DNA from: Candidatus Eiseniibacteriota bacterium
GTDB taxonomy: Bacteria; Eisenbacteria; RBG-16-71-46
NCBI GenBank assembly: GCA_016710095.1
Contig: JADJLL010000009.1
Coordinates: 1-64,000 of the forward strand
Direction of reading: 5' to 3'
Length of the DNA stretch: 64,000 nucleotides
The translations under genes and the position numbers were made by a program. The notes under the pieces were generated by a model. That model did no database searches, was not told the origin of the DNA, and worked only from the letters and a program-made list of their open reading frames with translations. Shown here piece after piece: positions 46,671 through 55,683 of the stretch; the first letter of the stretch is position 1; each line of letters opens with the position of its first letter.

Positions 46671-47894
46671 ATGCCCGCGATCGTTTCGGAGTGGCTGAAC
46701 ATCCTGCTGCGCTGGACGCACCTGATCGCCGCGATCATGTGGGTCGGCGATTCGCTGCTCTTCATGTGGATGGACAGCCACCTCGAGCCGCCCTCGCGCC
46801 CGCGCGAGGGCGACGTCTCGGGTGAGCTGTGGATGGTGCACAGCGGCGGCTTCTACGAACTCGTGAAGCGCAAGACGCTCGCGCCCGGCGAGCTGCCGAA
46901 GACGCTGCACTGGTTCAAGTGGCAGTCCTACACGACGTGGCTTTCGGGCGCCGCGCTGCTCGCGGTCGTGTACTGGTTCGGCGGGCACGCGTGGCTGCTC
47001 GACAACGCGGTCTCGTCGCTGACCGTGGGGCAGGCCGTCGCGCTCAGCGCGGGCTCGCTCGTCGCGGGCTGGCTCGTGTACGACGCGCTCTGGATGTCGC
47101 CGCTCGCGAAGAAGCCGGCGCTCGCCGGACTCGTCTCGTTCGCGCTGCTCGTCGCGACGATCTACGGCTTCACGCACGCCTTCTCGGCGCGCGCGGCGTT
47201 CCTGCAGACGGGCGCGTTCCTGGCCACGATCATGGCGGCGAACGTGTGGCGCCGGATCGTGCCCGCGCAGACGCAGATGCTCGCGGCGACGCGCGCGGGG
47301 CAGAAGGCCGACGCGACGCTCGGCGCGCGCGCCAAGCAGCGCAGCACGCACAACCACTACATGACGTTCCCGGTCGTGTTCTGCATGCTGAGCAACCACT
47401 TCCCGAGCATGTACGGGCACGCGCAGCCGGCGCTCGTGCTGACGCTGTTCGTCGTGTTCGGCGCGGCGTTCAAGTACTGGATGAACTTCCGCGGCCGCAC
47501 GCCGCTGCTCGTGCAGGGCGCCGGCGCGCTGGCGCTGCTCGCGCTCGTCGGCCTCACGGCGTCACCCGCGAAGCGCGGCGGGGTGGGCGTGGGCGGCGCG
47601 ACGAGCGGCATGGGCGTCGTGAGCTTCGAGACCACGCGCGGCATCCTCGAGCGCCGCTGCTGGACGTGCCACTCCGCGCATCCGACGAATCCGTCGTTCC
47701 CCGAGCCTCCGGCGGGCGTGCGCCTCGACGATCCCGAGCGCGTGCTCGCGCTCGCCGAACGCATCCGCGTGCGCGTGGTCGAGACCAAGACGATGCCGCT
47801 CGGCAACCTGACCGGCATCACCGAGGAAGAGCGCGACACGCTCGGCGCGTGGATCGCGCAGGGCGCCAAGGGTTCGAAGACCGACTGGCGCTGA
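46671..47894 (+). CDS. puuD: Membrane urate hydroxylase PuuD with cytochrome c domain
   Basis: 407 residues. Eight or so transmembrane helices in the first 300 residues with the PuuD pattern (LLRWTHLIAAIMWVGDSLLF, MDSHLEPP, GFYELVKRKTLAPGELPKTL, HWFKWQSYTTWLSG, THNHYMTFPVVFCMLSNHFP), then a cytochrome c domain with heme site CWTCH near residue 331 and an axial Met probably in KTMPLGN. PuuD oxidises urate and passes electrons to the respiratory chain. No other purine-catabolism genes are adjacent. ATG 46671 fits the family start. Confidence 0.88.
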   Translation: MPAIVSEWLNILLRWTHLIAAIMWVGDSLLFMWMDSHLEPPSRPREGDVSGELWMVHSGGFYELVKRKTLAPGELPKTLHWFKWQSYTTWLSGAALLAVVYWFGGHAWLLDNAVSSLTVGQAVALSAGSLVAGWLVYDALWMSPLAKKPALAGLVSFALLVATIYGFTHAFSARAAFLQTGAFLATIMAANVWRRIVPAQTQMLAATRAGQKADATLGARAKQRSTHNHYMTFPVVFCMLSNHFPSMYGHAQPALVLTLFVVFGAAFKYWMNFRGRTPLLVQGAGALALLALVGLTASPAKRGGVGVGGATSGMGVVSFETTRGILERRCWTCHSAHPTNPSFPEPPAGVRLDDPERVLALAERIRVRVVETKTMPLGNLTGITEEERDTLGAWIAQGAKGSKTDWR

Positions 47895-47912
47895 CCGCGC
47901 GCCGGGCGCTCG

Positions 47913-49258
47913 TCAGTCGCGACCGCCGGGGTAGCGCATGCCGCGCAGCTCGCGGTAGAGCCGCACCGCGTAGTGGTCGGTCATGCCCGAGATGTGGTCG
48001 GTGAGGCGCTGGAGCTGTTCGTACGCCGACAGCGGCGCGCCCGCGCCGGTACGCGGGAACTGGCTCGGATAGAGCTTCGCGAGGTGCGTGCCGCGCAGCG
48101 AGCCGGGCTCGAGGATGCCGTTCACGAACACCGTGAGCAGGCCCTGGATGGCCTCCGCGCCCGCGAGCTCCATCTTGAGCACGTCGCGCGCCTGGTAGCA
48201 GCGCTTCACGCACTGGCCCTGCAGGTCGTTCATCGCCTGCCGGTGCTTCATGGTCGCCTTGAGCTCGTCCACGTAAGTGCCCGCGAGGATGCCGTCGGAC
48301 ACCTGGTCGAACGAGTCGGCCGCGTCGTGCACGAGCGTGTTGACCGCGATCGCGCGCAGCTGGTCCGCGCGGTCCATGCGCGAGGTGTAGTCGCCCGCGT
48401 CCGGCGCGAGGTCGGGGCAGCGCGGCGAGTCCTGTACAGCGGCGCGAGCAGTCTCGGAGGAACACGGCTCCGGCACCTGGCGAGCCGACGGCCGTCCTCC
48501 CAGTCGAGCAGCAGGTAGGCGATGTCGTCCGCGGCTTCGGTGAGGAACGCGAGCGGATGGCGCTGCCACTGGTCGTCGTTCGCGCGCGGCAGGCCGAGCG
48601 CGGTCGCGACCGCGACCCACGTCGGGATCTCGGAGTCGAACAGGCCGGGTTTCTTCGCGCCCTTCTCGGGCGCCTTCTTGTGCGCGACGAGCGACGTGCA
48701 CGGGTACTTCACCAGCGCGCCGAGCGTGGCGTTCGTCAGCTGCAGGCCGCCGCCGACCGACGGGCGCTCGAGCCGCGTGACGATGCGCAGCGTCTGCGCG
48801 TTGCCCTCGAACTGCAGCAGGTCCGCCTGCTGGCGCGGCGTGAGCTGGTCCCAGAGCGGGCGATGGACGTCGAAGAACTCCTTGATCGCGTCCTCGCCGA
48901 CGTGCCCGAACGGGGGATTGCCGAGGTCGTGCGCGAGGCACGCGGCCGCGACGCAGTCGCCGAAGTCGCGCGCGTCGAGCTTCCCGGCGAGCTTCGGCGA
49001 TCGCGCGAGCACTCGCCCGCCGACGAGCGTGCCGAGCGAACGCCCGATGCTCGCGACCTCGAGGCTGTGCGTGAGGCGCGAGTGGACGTGGTCGTCGTAC
49101 GGGAGCGGGAACACCTGCGTCTTGTCGGCCAGGCGCCGGAAGGCGCCGCTGAACAGCACGCGGTCGTAGTCGCGCTGGAACGGCGAGCGCGCGGGCGCCT
49201 GGTCTTCGGGCGCGCCGTGGCGGGCGGTGGACAGCAGCTGCAACCAGTCGGCGGACAT
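47913..49258 (-). CDS. dgt: Deoxyguanosinetriphosphate triphosphohydrolase-like protein, frame break in the middle
   Basis: HD-superfamily dNTPase that cuts dGTP to deoxyguanosine and triphosphate. N-terminal part from ATG 49258: RSPFQRDYDRVLFSGAFRRL, ADKTQVFPLPYDDHVHSRLT, and the metal motif ACLAHDLGNPPFGHVGE, HPLAFLTEAADDIAYLLLDW. Then about 50 bases (48430-48485) are scrambled, and the protein resumes in another frame (MDRADQLRAIAVNTLVHDAA to RELRGMRYPGGRD). Both halves match the family and the order is right. It converges with puuD with an 18-base gap. Confidence 0.85.
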
Positions 49259-49299
49259 GCGGGGACCGCTCCGGGGTGATCAGGAGTGCTTCGCGAGCG

Positions 49300-50527
49300 G
49301 CGCAGTATGGACCAGCATCCGCGCCGCTCGCCAGCCGCACGGGCGGTGCGCGCGCGCGGCTGCGGCGGCGTTCGGCGCCGGCGCGCCGCAAGACGCCCGG
49401 CGCGAGCGTGCCGCTGGGGAGCGTGAACGCGTGAGCGCCCGGCTCGAGCCTGCCGTGGTCGCCGTGCGCGACGCGACGGCCGAGCAGGTCGTGCGCGGCC
49501 CACGTGACGCGCGCGGCGCGCGCGAGCGAGAAGCGGACGGTGACCGCTCCGCGCGCGGGATTGGGCCACGGCGCCGCAAGCGCGAGCGCACCCGGATCCG
49601 CGAGAGGGGCGACGCCCGTGGTCGCCGGGAAGCGCGCGTCGAGCCGCGCCTTCGCGTCGGTGAGCACTTCGGTGAGCGACGCGTCGAGCACGTCGATGCG
49701 GTAGATCTCGAAGTAGCGCATGCCGAGCGCTTCCTTCGCGTCGCCGGTCGGCCGGCGCTCGTGTCGGGCGATGCCGCACTTGTTCATGCGCGCCGGCGTC
49801 CTCGTCCACAGCTCTGCGCGCGGTGCGCTCGGGATGCGCGGCATCACGGCAGCGTCGGCGCATCCGCCGGTTGCAGCCGCGGGTCCTCGGCGCGAAGGTC
49901 GGGTTGCGCGCGCGTGGTTCGTTCGTCGGGGTGTGCGCGCCGCGGCGTCGGTCCGAAGGGAGCGTGTCCCCGTGGTCCCCGGCGTGTCGGAGCGCATGAG
50001 CTCGGCAGCGGGATCATGCGCGCGCGTCGGTGTCGGCGTCGTCGGGTACGCCTAAGGCGCCGTCGGCGGCGTGTCGGGCTGCCGCGCGCATGTTCGGCGT
50101 CTTGCGTACGACCGCGGGTCGTTCGCGTGGGAGCGGTCGGCGGCCGGCGCACGAGACCGGGTCCCACGGCACGTAGCCGAAGAGCGTGTCCCCGAACGTC
50201 GGGTGATTGGGATTCCGATCGAGATAGGAGTACGTCTGCGCGTGCAGCGAATCGCGGATCCACGCCGGGTCGCCGAGCACGGCGAGCGAGATCTTCTTGT
50301 TCGCCGAACGCGCGAGCGCGATTTCGCCCGACAGTCGTAGCGCGGCGCGAATCGGCGTCGGCCGGTCGCGCCGGCCGGGCGGTGCGCTGCGCGGGCGGAC
50401 GTCGGTCGCCCCGAGACGTCAGCGGCGTGCCCCGGAAGTCGATCGCCGGCGCCGGGAGCGGCGTGGCGAGCGAGAACGCGGACAGCACGAGCGCCGCGAG
50501 GTGCGAAGTTCGGTGGAGAGGCGGCAT
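49300..50527 (-). pseudogene. Secreted protein with FlgD-like/T9SS-type C-terminal Ig domain, frames broken
   Basis: From ATG 50527 there is a signal peptide (LAALVLSAFSLATPLPAPA) followed by IDFRGTPLTS. After one or more frame changes come LRLSGEIALARSANKKISLA, VLGDPAWIRDSLHAQTYSYL and DRNPNHPTFGDTLFGYVPWD. Near the other end is a MRYFEIYRIDVLDASLTEVL segment and a C-terminal Ig-like tail: APWPNPARGAVTVRFSLARA, LLGRRVAHGDHGRLEPGAHA, LPSGTLAPGV. That tail is the sorting/FlgD-Ig type seen on many exported proteins of FCB-group bacteria. Stretches near 49860-50010 and 50380-50440 have no continuous frame. The catalytic function is not recognised. Confidence 0.6.
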
Positions 50528-50908
50528 GCGGGGACTCCGGGCCGGGGGGATCGTGACGAGGTGCCACCCCGCAGACTTGGCGCGGGACGAGTTCGGGCGG
50601 GCGAACGGGCCGGCCCGGCCGTCCGGCGGCGGCCGCAGCCGGCCGGCCGAAACACCAGAGCGGCCGGGCGCTTCCAAGGCGGGAGCGTGCGGTGCGAGGG
50701 TGTGTCCGACGCGGTACACCTCGGGGGCGCCGGCGTACCCAATCGGGCTGGACTGGTCCTTTGGGGTGCGTGGCATCCGGCCCGCGTCGAGGCTAGACTG
50801 CCGGCGTCCGCTGTCCCGCGCCCCCACGGCGCATGGCCGATATGCGTACGACTGAAACACGGATTTCCAGCGACACCGACCTCTCCAGAATGAAAGGCGG
50901 TTCACGCC
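50528..50908. other. Divergent intergenic region before PEPCK
   Basis: 381 bases between the secreted-protein start (minus) and pckG (plus). No open frame with family similarity was seen. It should hold promoters for both directions; one weak sigma-70-like site for pckG is listed separately. Confidence 0.6.
50771..50799 (+). promoter_or_regulatory. Possible sigma-70-type promoter for pckG
   Basis: TGGCAT, 17 bases, TAGACT; the -10 has five of six consensus bases and the spacing is ideal, while the -35 is weak. It would give a leader of about 100 bases. Confidence 0.3.
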
Positions 50909-52705
50909 ATGAATAAGCAGCTCGAGACCTGGGTCAAGGAAGTCGCGGCGATGACCCAGCCGGATGCCGTCGTGTGGTGCGACGGTTCCCCGGCCGAGTA
51001 CGACCGCATGATGCACCTGATGGAACAGAGTGGCACCGCCATCCGCCTCAACGAAGCGAAGCGTCCTCACAGCATCTACGTGCGCTCCGATCCCGCCGAC
51101 GTGGCGCGTGTCGAGGAGTTCACGTTCATCTGCTCGAACTCGAAGGACGACGCCGGCCCGACGAACAACTGGAAGGACCCGGCCGAGACGAAGGCGCTCC
51201 TGACGCCGCTCTTCACCGGCGCCATGAAGGGCCGCACGATGTACGTCATTCCTTACAGCATGGGCCCGATCGGCTCGCCCATCGCCAAGATCGGCGTCGA
51301 GCTCACGGACTCGCCTTACGTCGTCGCGAGCATGCACATCATGGCGCGCGTCGGCTCGAAGGTCCTCGAAGCGCTGGGCGACGGTGAGTTCGTGCGCGGC
51401 CTGCACTCGGTCGGCGCGCCGCTCGAGAGCCCGACGCAGCAGGACACGCCGTGGCCGTGCAACGCGAAGACGAAGTACATCTGCCATTTCCCCGAGACGC
51501 GCGAGATCTGGTCGTACGGCTCCGGCTACGGCGGCAACGCGCTCCTCGGCAAGAAGTGCCACGCGCTCCGCATCGCGTCGGTGCAGGCGCGCGACGAGGG
51601 CTGGCTCGCCGAGCACATGCTCATCCTCGGCATCACCAACCCGAAGGGCGAGAAGATCTACGTCGCGGCCGCGTTCCCGTCGGCGTGCGGCAAGACCAAC
51701 CTCGCGATGCTGCAGCCCACGATCCCGGGCTGGAAGATCGAGACGGTCGGTGACGACATCGCCTGGATGAAGTTCGGTCCGGACGGACGGCTCTACGCGA
51801 TCAACCCGGAAGCCGGCTTCTTCGGCGTCGCGCCGGGCACGAGCGAGAAGAGCAACTTCAACGCGATGAAGTCGATCGAGAAGAACACGATCTTCACGAA
51901 CTGCGGCCTCACGCCCGACAAGGACATCTGGTGGGAAGAGATGTCCGACACGCCTCCGGCCGAGCTGACCGACTGGCTCCGCCGCCCGTGGACGCCGACC
52001 AGCGGCCGCAAGGCTTCGCACCCGAACGCGCGCTTCTGCGTTCCGGCCGAGCAGTGCCCGGTCATCTCGTCGGAGTGGCAGAACCCGGCCGGCGTGCCGA
52101 TCTCGGCGATCCTGTTCGGTGGCCGCCGCGCGACGGTGATGCCGCTCGTCAACGAAGCGCTCTCGTGGCAGCACGGCACGTTCCTCGGCTCGATCATGAG
52201 CTCCGAGACGACGGCCGCCGCCGCGGGCGCCGTCGGCGCGCTGCGCTTCGACCCGTTCGCGATGCTGCCGTTCTGCGGCTACCACATGGGTGACTACTTT
52301 GGTCACTGGCTGAAGGTGGGAGCCAAGGCCGACGGCGCCAAGCTGCCGCGCATCTTCTACGTGAACTGGTTCCGCAAGAGCGCGGAAGGCAAGTTCCTCT
52401 GGCCGGGCTACGGCGAGAACAGCCGCGTGCTGAAGTGGGTGTTCGAGCGCGTCACCGGCGCGGCCGAAGCCGTGGACACGCCCATCGGCCGTCTGCCCGC
52501 TCCGGGCGCTCTCGACACGACGGGGCTCAACGTCGCTCCGGCGGCCATGGACGAGCTGATCAAGGTGGACGTGGACGGCTGGTCCGCGCAGCTGGGCGAG
52601 ATCAAGAAGCACTACGAGAAGTTCGGCGCCAAGCTCCCGCAGGGCCTGAAGGACGAACTGGCCTCGCTCGAGAAGCGCCTGCAGAGCGCGGGCGCGAAGG
52701 TCTGA
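50909..52705 (+). CDS. pckG: Phosphoenolpyruvate carboxykinase (GTP)
   Basis: Converts oxaloacetate and GTP to phosphoenolpyruvate and CO2, the entry step of gluconeogenesis. 598 residues, the usual length of the GTP-dependent class. Diagnostic segments: RTMYVIPYSMGPIGSPIAKI, YGSGYGGNALLGKKCHALRI, the kinase-1a loop FPSACGKTNLAM with the mobile catalytic Cys, VGDDIAWM, INPEAGFFGVAPGTS, and GAVGALRFDPFAMLPFCGYH, YFGHWLKVG, RIFYVNWFRKSAEGKFLWPG. The frame is intact. ATG 50909 follows AAAGGCGG. It ends at an intrinsic terminator. Confidence 0.97.
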   Translation: MNKQLETWVKEVAAMTQPDAVVWCDGSPAEYDRMMHLMEQSGTAIRLNEAKRPHSIYVRSDPADVARVEEFTFICSNSKDDAGPTNNWKDPAETKALLTPLFTGAMKGRTMYVIPYSMGPIGSPIAKIGVELTDSPYVVASMHIMARVGSKVLEALGDGEFVRGLHSVGAPLESPTQQDTPWPCNAKTKYICHFPETREIWSYGSGYGGNALLGKKCHALRIASVQARDEGWLAEHMLILGITNPKGEKIYVAAAFPSACGKTNLAMLQPTIPGWKIETVGDDIAWMKFGPDGRLYAINPEAGFFGVAPGTSEKSNFNAMKSIEKNTIFTNCGLTPDKDIWWEEMSDTPPAELTDWLRRPWTPTSGRKASHPNARFCVPAEQCPVISSEWQNPAGVPISAILFGGRRATVMPLVNEALSWQHGTFLGSIMSSETTAAAAGAVGALRFDPFAMLPFCGYHMGDYFGHWLKVGAKADGAKLPRIFYVNWFRKSAEGKFLWPGYGENSRVLKWVFERVTGAAEAVDTPIGRLPAPGALDTTGLNVAPAAMDELIKVDVDGWSAQLGEIKKHYEKFGAKLPQGLKDELASLEKRLQSAGAKV

Positions 52706-52739
52706 CGCCCGCCTCATCGTCAGACGCACCGCGGCCCCC

Positions 52740-52765
52740 GGTCGTCGCAAGACGACCATTTTGTT
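52740..52765 (+). terminator. Intrinsic terminator of pckG
   Basis: GGTCGTC-GCAA-GACGACC is a perfect 7-bp stem with a GNRA tetraloop, followed by ATTTTGTT, 35 bases after the stop. Confidence 0.82.
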
Positions 52766-52776
52766 GAGAGGGCCCC

Positions 52777-52802
52777 GGGGGGGGGGGGAGGGTGGGGGGG
52801 GG
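52777..52802. repeat. Poly-G tracts (12 and 9 G) of doubtful quality
   Basis: Twelve G, then AGGGT, then nine G, directly before a broken gene. Such runs are otherwise absent from the window and suggest a low-quality or wrongly joined stretch. Confidence 0.75.
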
Positions 52803-52803
52803 C

Positions 52804-53290
52804 GAGGAGATCGCGAACAGCGTGAGCCACGGCGTGGGCTTCGTGCTCGCGCTCGTCGCGCTGCCCGTGCTCGTCGTCAACGCGATGCCGCGCGGCGCCG
52901 CCGCGGTCGTCGGCGCGAGCGTCTTCGCCGGCACGCTCGCGCTGGTGCAACAGCACGTCCACGCGCTATCACGGGCCACGAATCCGAGGGGCGCAGCGAA
53001 GCGCGTGTTCCGCGACGCCTGATCAGCCCGCGATCTGACCTGCTCATCGCGGGCAGCTACACGCCGTTCACGCTCGGCGTGCTGCGCGGCCCGTGGGGCT
53101 GGTCGCTGTTCGGCATCATCTGGACGCTGGCCGCCGCGGGCATCGTGTTCAAGACGTCGGGCGGGTTCCGCTGGCCGAAGCTCTCGAACGCGATCTATCT
53201 CGCGATGGGGGCGCCCACGATGGGCGAGGCGACGATCGCCGCGACCGGGGGCAGCCGCCCGCGAGGAGCTCGGGTGAACACATGGCCGGG
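52804..53290 (+). pseudogene. Hemolysin III / TrhA-type membrane protein, broken
   Basis: Fragments of the seven-helix hemolysin III family in order: EEIANSVSHGVGFVLALVAL at the start, a damaged middle where LYHAL would be expected, then LLIAGSYTPFTLGVLRGPWG, WSLFGIIWTLAAAGIVFKTS and YLAMGAP. The pieces lie in at least two frames, no start codon is readable next to the poly-G tract, and the C-terminal helices are not recognisable past about 53220. Either a decayed gene or poor sequence. Confidence 0.7.
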
Positions 53291-53492
53291 CCGACCTCTG
53301 CTGGCTGATCGCCCGGGCGGGGCGGGGTCGCCTACACCGCGGGGCATCGCGTGTGCGCGACGACGCCGCACCGCGTCCCCGCTCTATCCGTGACGATGAA
53401 CGCGCAGCGCGTGTCTTCGCGTGCGCGATCACCCGCGCTTCTGTGATGGCGGGTACGGCGTGTCACTTCGTGGCCGTGTTGCGGTACGCCGC

Positions 53493-53720
53493 GTGAGCGG
53501 TCCGAGCGGCGCCGACCGCAAGACGCTCAAGCGCGAATACCTCGAGAGCGACCGCCCGATGGGCGTGTGGTCATCGCCGCATGTGCGCACAAGGACACGC
53601 GGGCCGGGGGGCGGCGCGCGGCGGCGCCGCGCCGGGGCGGCCGGGGGCGGGGGGTGCGGCGCCGGGCCGCGGGGGCGCGGCGCGCGCGGCCGGGGGCGGC
53701 CGCCGTCCTCGCCGGAACGG
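53493..53720 (+). pseudogene. Remnant of a GIY-YIG-type gene interrupted by G/C low complexity
   Basis: GTG 53493 starts VSGPSGADRKTLKREYLESD then RPMGVW, closely parallel to the next gene (MDRKALQREYKETARPMGVF). After about 27 residues the sequence becomes a G/C-only-like run (about 53600-53712) coding only Gly/Arg/Ala/Pro in any frame. This looks like the 5' end of a tandem paralogue joined to unreliable sequence. Confidence 0.5.
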
Positions 53721-53772
53721 CCCGCGCCGCGTGGCGGTGCTGCAATACCGACGTGAACCCACGGGGGGCGGC

Positions 53773-54137
53773 ATGGATCGCAAGGCACTGCAGCGGGAGT
53801 ACAAGGAAACGGCGCGCCCGATGGGCGTGTTCCGCGTATGCAACAAGCAGAGCAACCGCTGGTTCATCGGCGCCAGCCTGGATGTGCCGGCGATGCTCAA
53901 CCGCCAGCGCTTCCAGCTCGACATGGGCTCGCACCCGAACGCGGCGCTGCAGCGCGACTGGCGGCAGTTCGGCGTGGAAGGCTTCGCGTTCGAGACGCTC
54001 GACCTGCTCACGCCGGCGAAGCCACCCGTGCGCGATCCCAGGCGGAGCTGCGCACGCTCGAGCCCGGCGTGGCGCGACCGGCTGCGCGAGCTGTACGGAC
54101 CGGGCTACCAACGCACCGAGAAATCGCGGGGCCCTGA
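53773..54137 (+). CDS. GIY-YIG nuclease family protein, frame slips near its end
   Basis: From ATG 53773: MDRKALQREYKETARPMGVF, then VCNKQSNRWFIGASLDVPAM (the GIY-YIG-like hairpin), LNRQRFQLDMGSHPNAALQR, DWRQFGVEGFAFETLDLL. This matches small stand-alone GIY-YIG family proteins that carry the DRKxLxREYKxTPRPMG N-terminus. The end is unclear: the frame slips near 54035 (QAELRTLE) and again before RDRLRELYGPGYQRTEK, so the stop at 54137 belongs to one of the frames only. It converges with the M24 peptidase gene. Confidence 0.68.
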
Positions 54138-54155
54138 GCGCAGGGCCGCCCCCAG

Positions 54156-55468
54156 CTACGACAGCAGCGCGAACTCGAGCGACTTCGGGATCGCCGCGGC
54201 GAGGTTCTCCGGTTCGCCGTCGGTGATGCGCACGTTGTCCTCGATGCGGATGCCGCCGAAGCTCTTGAGCGCGTCGATGCGATCCCACGCGACGCAGTCC
54301 GCGTAGCGCGCGCGGCGCTCGGGATCGTCGAGCAGCGCCGGGATGAAATACACGCCCGGTTCCACCGTGATCACGTAGTCGCGTTCGAGCGGCAGGTCCG
54401 TGCGCAGCATGTTGAGCCCGGGACGCGTGCTGCGAACGCGGCCCGGCAGGTAGCCGCTCGCGTCGCGCACGCCGAGTCCGACGAGATGTCCGAGACCGTG
54501 CGGGAAGAAGAGCGCGTGCAGGTCGCGCTCGACGAGCGCGGCCGGATCGCCCTTCACGAGTCCCATTTCGCGCAGGCCCGGCCAGGCACGCCGGGACGCG
54601 CCTGCATGTGCAGGTCGCGCCACTCCGCGCCGCGCCGGCAGCCCGCGACCGCGCACTCCTCGATGCCGAGCACGACGGCGTACAGCTCGCGGAAGAACCC
54701 GGGATCGCCGCCCGCCACGCGCCACGTGCGCGTGACGTCGGACGTGTAGCGGCGGATCTCGCCGCCCGCGTCGACGAGCACGGCATCGCCCGCGTTCAGT
54801 CGGCGGTCTCCGGGCGCGAAGTGCAGCACCGCGGAGTTCGAGCCCGCGGCGACGATCGAGCCGTATCCCGTGCGGTCGCCACCGGCACGGAAGAAGTCGG
54901 CCTCGAGCTCGATCTGCAGTTCGCGCTCGGTCACGCCCGGGCGCAGCCGCGGACGAAGCCGCTCGTACGCGACGGCGCTCGCCGCGCATGCGGCGCGCAG
55001 GCGATCGAGTTCGGACGCGTCCTTCGGACGGCGCGCGTGCGTGAGCGCCTCGCGCAGTTCGGCGGCGCGCGCGTCGTCGTTCGCGATGTGCTTGATGCCC
55101 GCGGCGCCGGCGCCGAGCAGGATCACACGGCGGCCCCGGCGCGCGGTGAACCAGCTTGCGAACTTCGAGAGCGGCGTGCCCGGGGCGTCGCCGCGTCCTT
55201 CCCAGACGCGCTCGGCCACGGTGGTCTCGGGCACGAAGTCCGTCCAGCCTTCCTTCGGGTCGTAGGCGAGCACGGCGCCCGGATGCTCGTGGTCGGTGAG
55301 CCAGAAGTACTCGGCGTGCGCGAGGTAGGGGTAGGTCTGGTCGGCCCCGCCGGGAACCCCGATGGGTTCGCCCGCTGCGATCAGCACGACTTCGGAATCG
55401 GTGGCGAATGCGGCGGCCGCGCGCGCGCGGCGCTGCTCGAGAAGCGCGGGGAGTGGATCATGCCGCAA
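54156..55468 (-). CDS. M24 family metallopeptidase (Xaa-Pro aminopeptidase type), one frame slip
   Basis: Predicted di-metal aminopeptidase for X-Pro peptides, about 437 residues. The N-terminal creatinase-like domain includes AEYFWLTDHEHPGAVLAYDP. Metal ligands of the pita-bread domain: Asp in VLVDAGGEIRRYTSDVTRTW (two), His in FFPHGLGHLVGLGVRD, Glu in YVITVEPGVYF and Glu in GGIRIEDNVRI, so the full set is present. The frame slips near 54590 between LHMQA and AWPGLREMGLVKGD. Divergent from the lacI-type gene, with that gene's promoter/operator in between. Confidence 0.88.
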
Positions 55469-55552
55469 GCTAGCACGGGGTCGTGGGCGATCGCGCTGCG
55501 CCGCCGCGCGCGCCCGTCACGCCATCGACGGCATCGGTCGGGAGACGAGTTC

Positions 55553-55580
55553 TTGACACCCGGCCCTCGACGGCTGTAAA
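55553..55580 (+). promoter_or_regulatory. Sigma-70-type promoter of the sugar locus
   Basis: Perfect -35 TTGACA at 55553-55558, 16-base spacer, -10 TGTAAA at 55575-55580. It is the only consensus -35 noticed in the window and drives the lacI-type gene about 100 bases downstream. Confidence 0.65.
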
Positions 55581-55588
55581 CGGTTACA
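55575..55588 (+). promoter_or_regulatory. LacI-family operator overlapping the -10
   Basis: TGTAAACGGTTACA is a near-perfect palindrome with the central CG typical of LacI/CcpA-type sites (TGWAANCGNTNWCA, all fixed positions matched). A bound repressor would cover the -10, giving direct autoregulation of the downstream operon. The divergent M24 gene begins 106 bases away on the other side. Confidence 0.78.
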
Positions 55589-55683
55589 TCACGGTTCGAG
55601 CAGCGCCGCCGTCCTGCGGGTCTTCGCGCCTCTTCTTCATGCGCCATCCGCACACGCTCGGAACCCACGGAAAGGGGAGTCCA

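Noticed and set aside
50826..50850. GCCGATAT upstream of pckG as a sigma-28 -10
   Set aside because: No TCAAG/TAAAG-like -35 at the required distance and no motility link.
49844..52759. 971-codon open frame antisense to PEPCK
   Set aside because: PEPCK on the plus strand is complete and conserved; the antisense frame has biased composition and no motif except the short signal peptide of the secreted gene near 50527.
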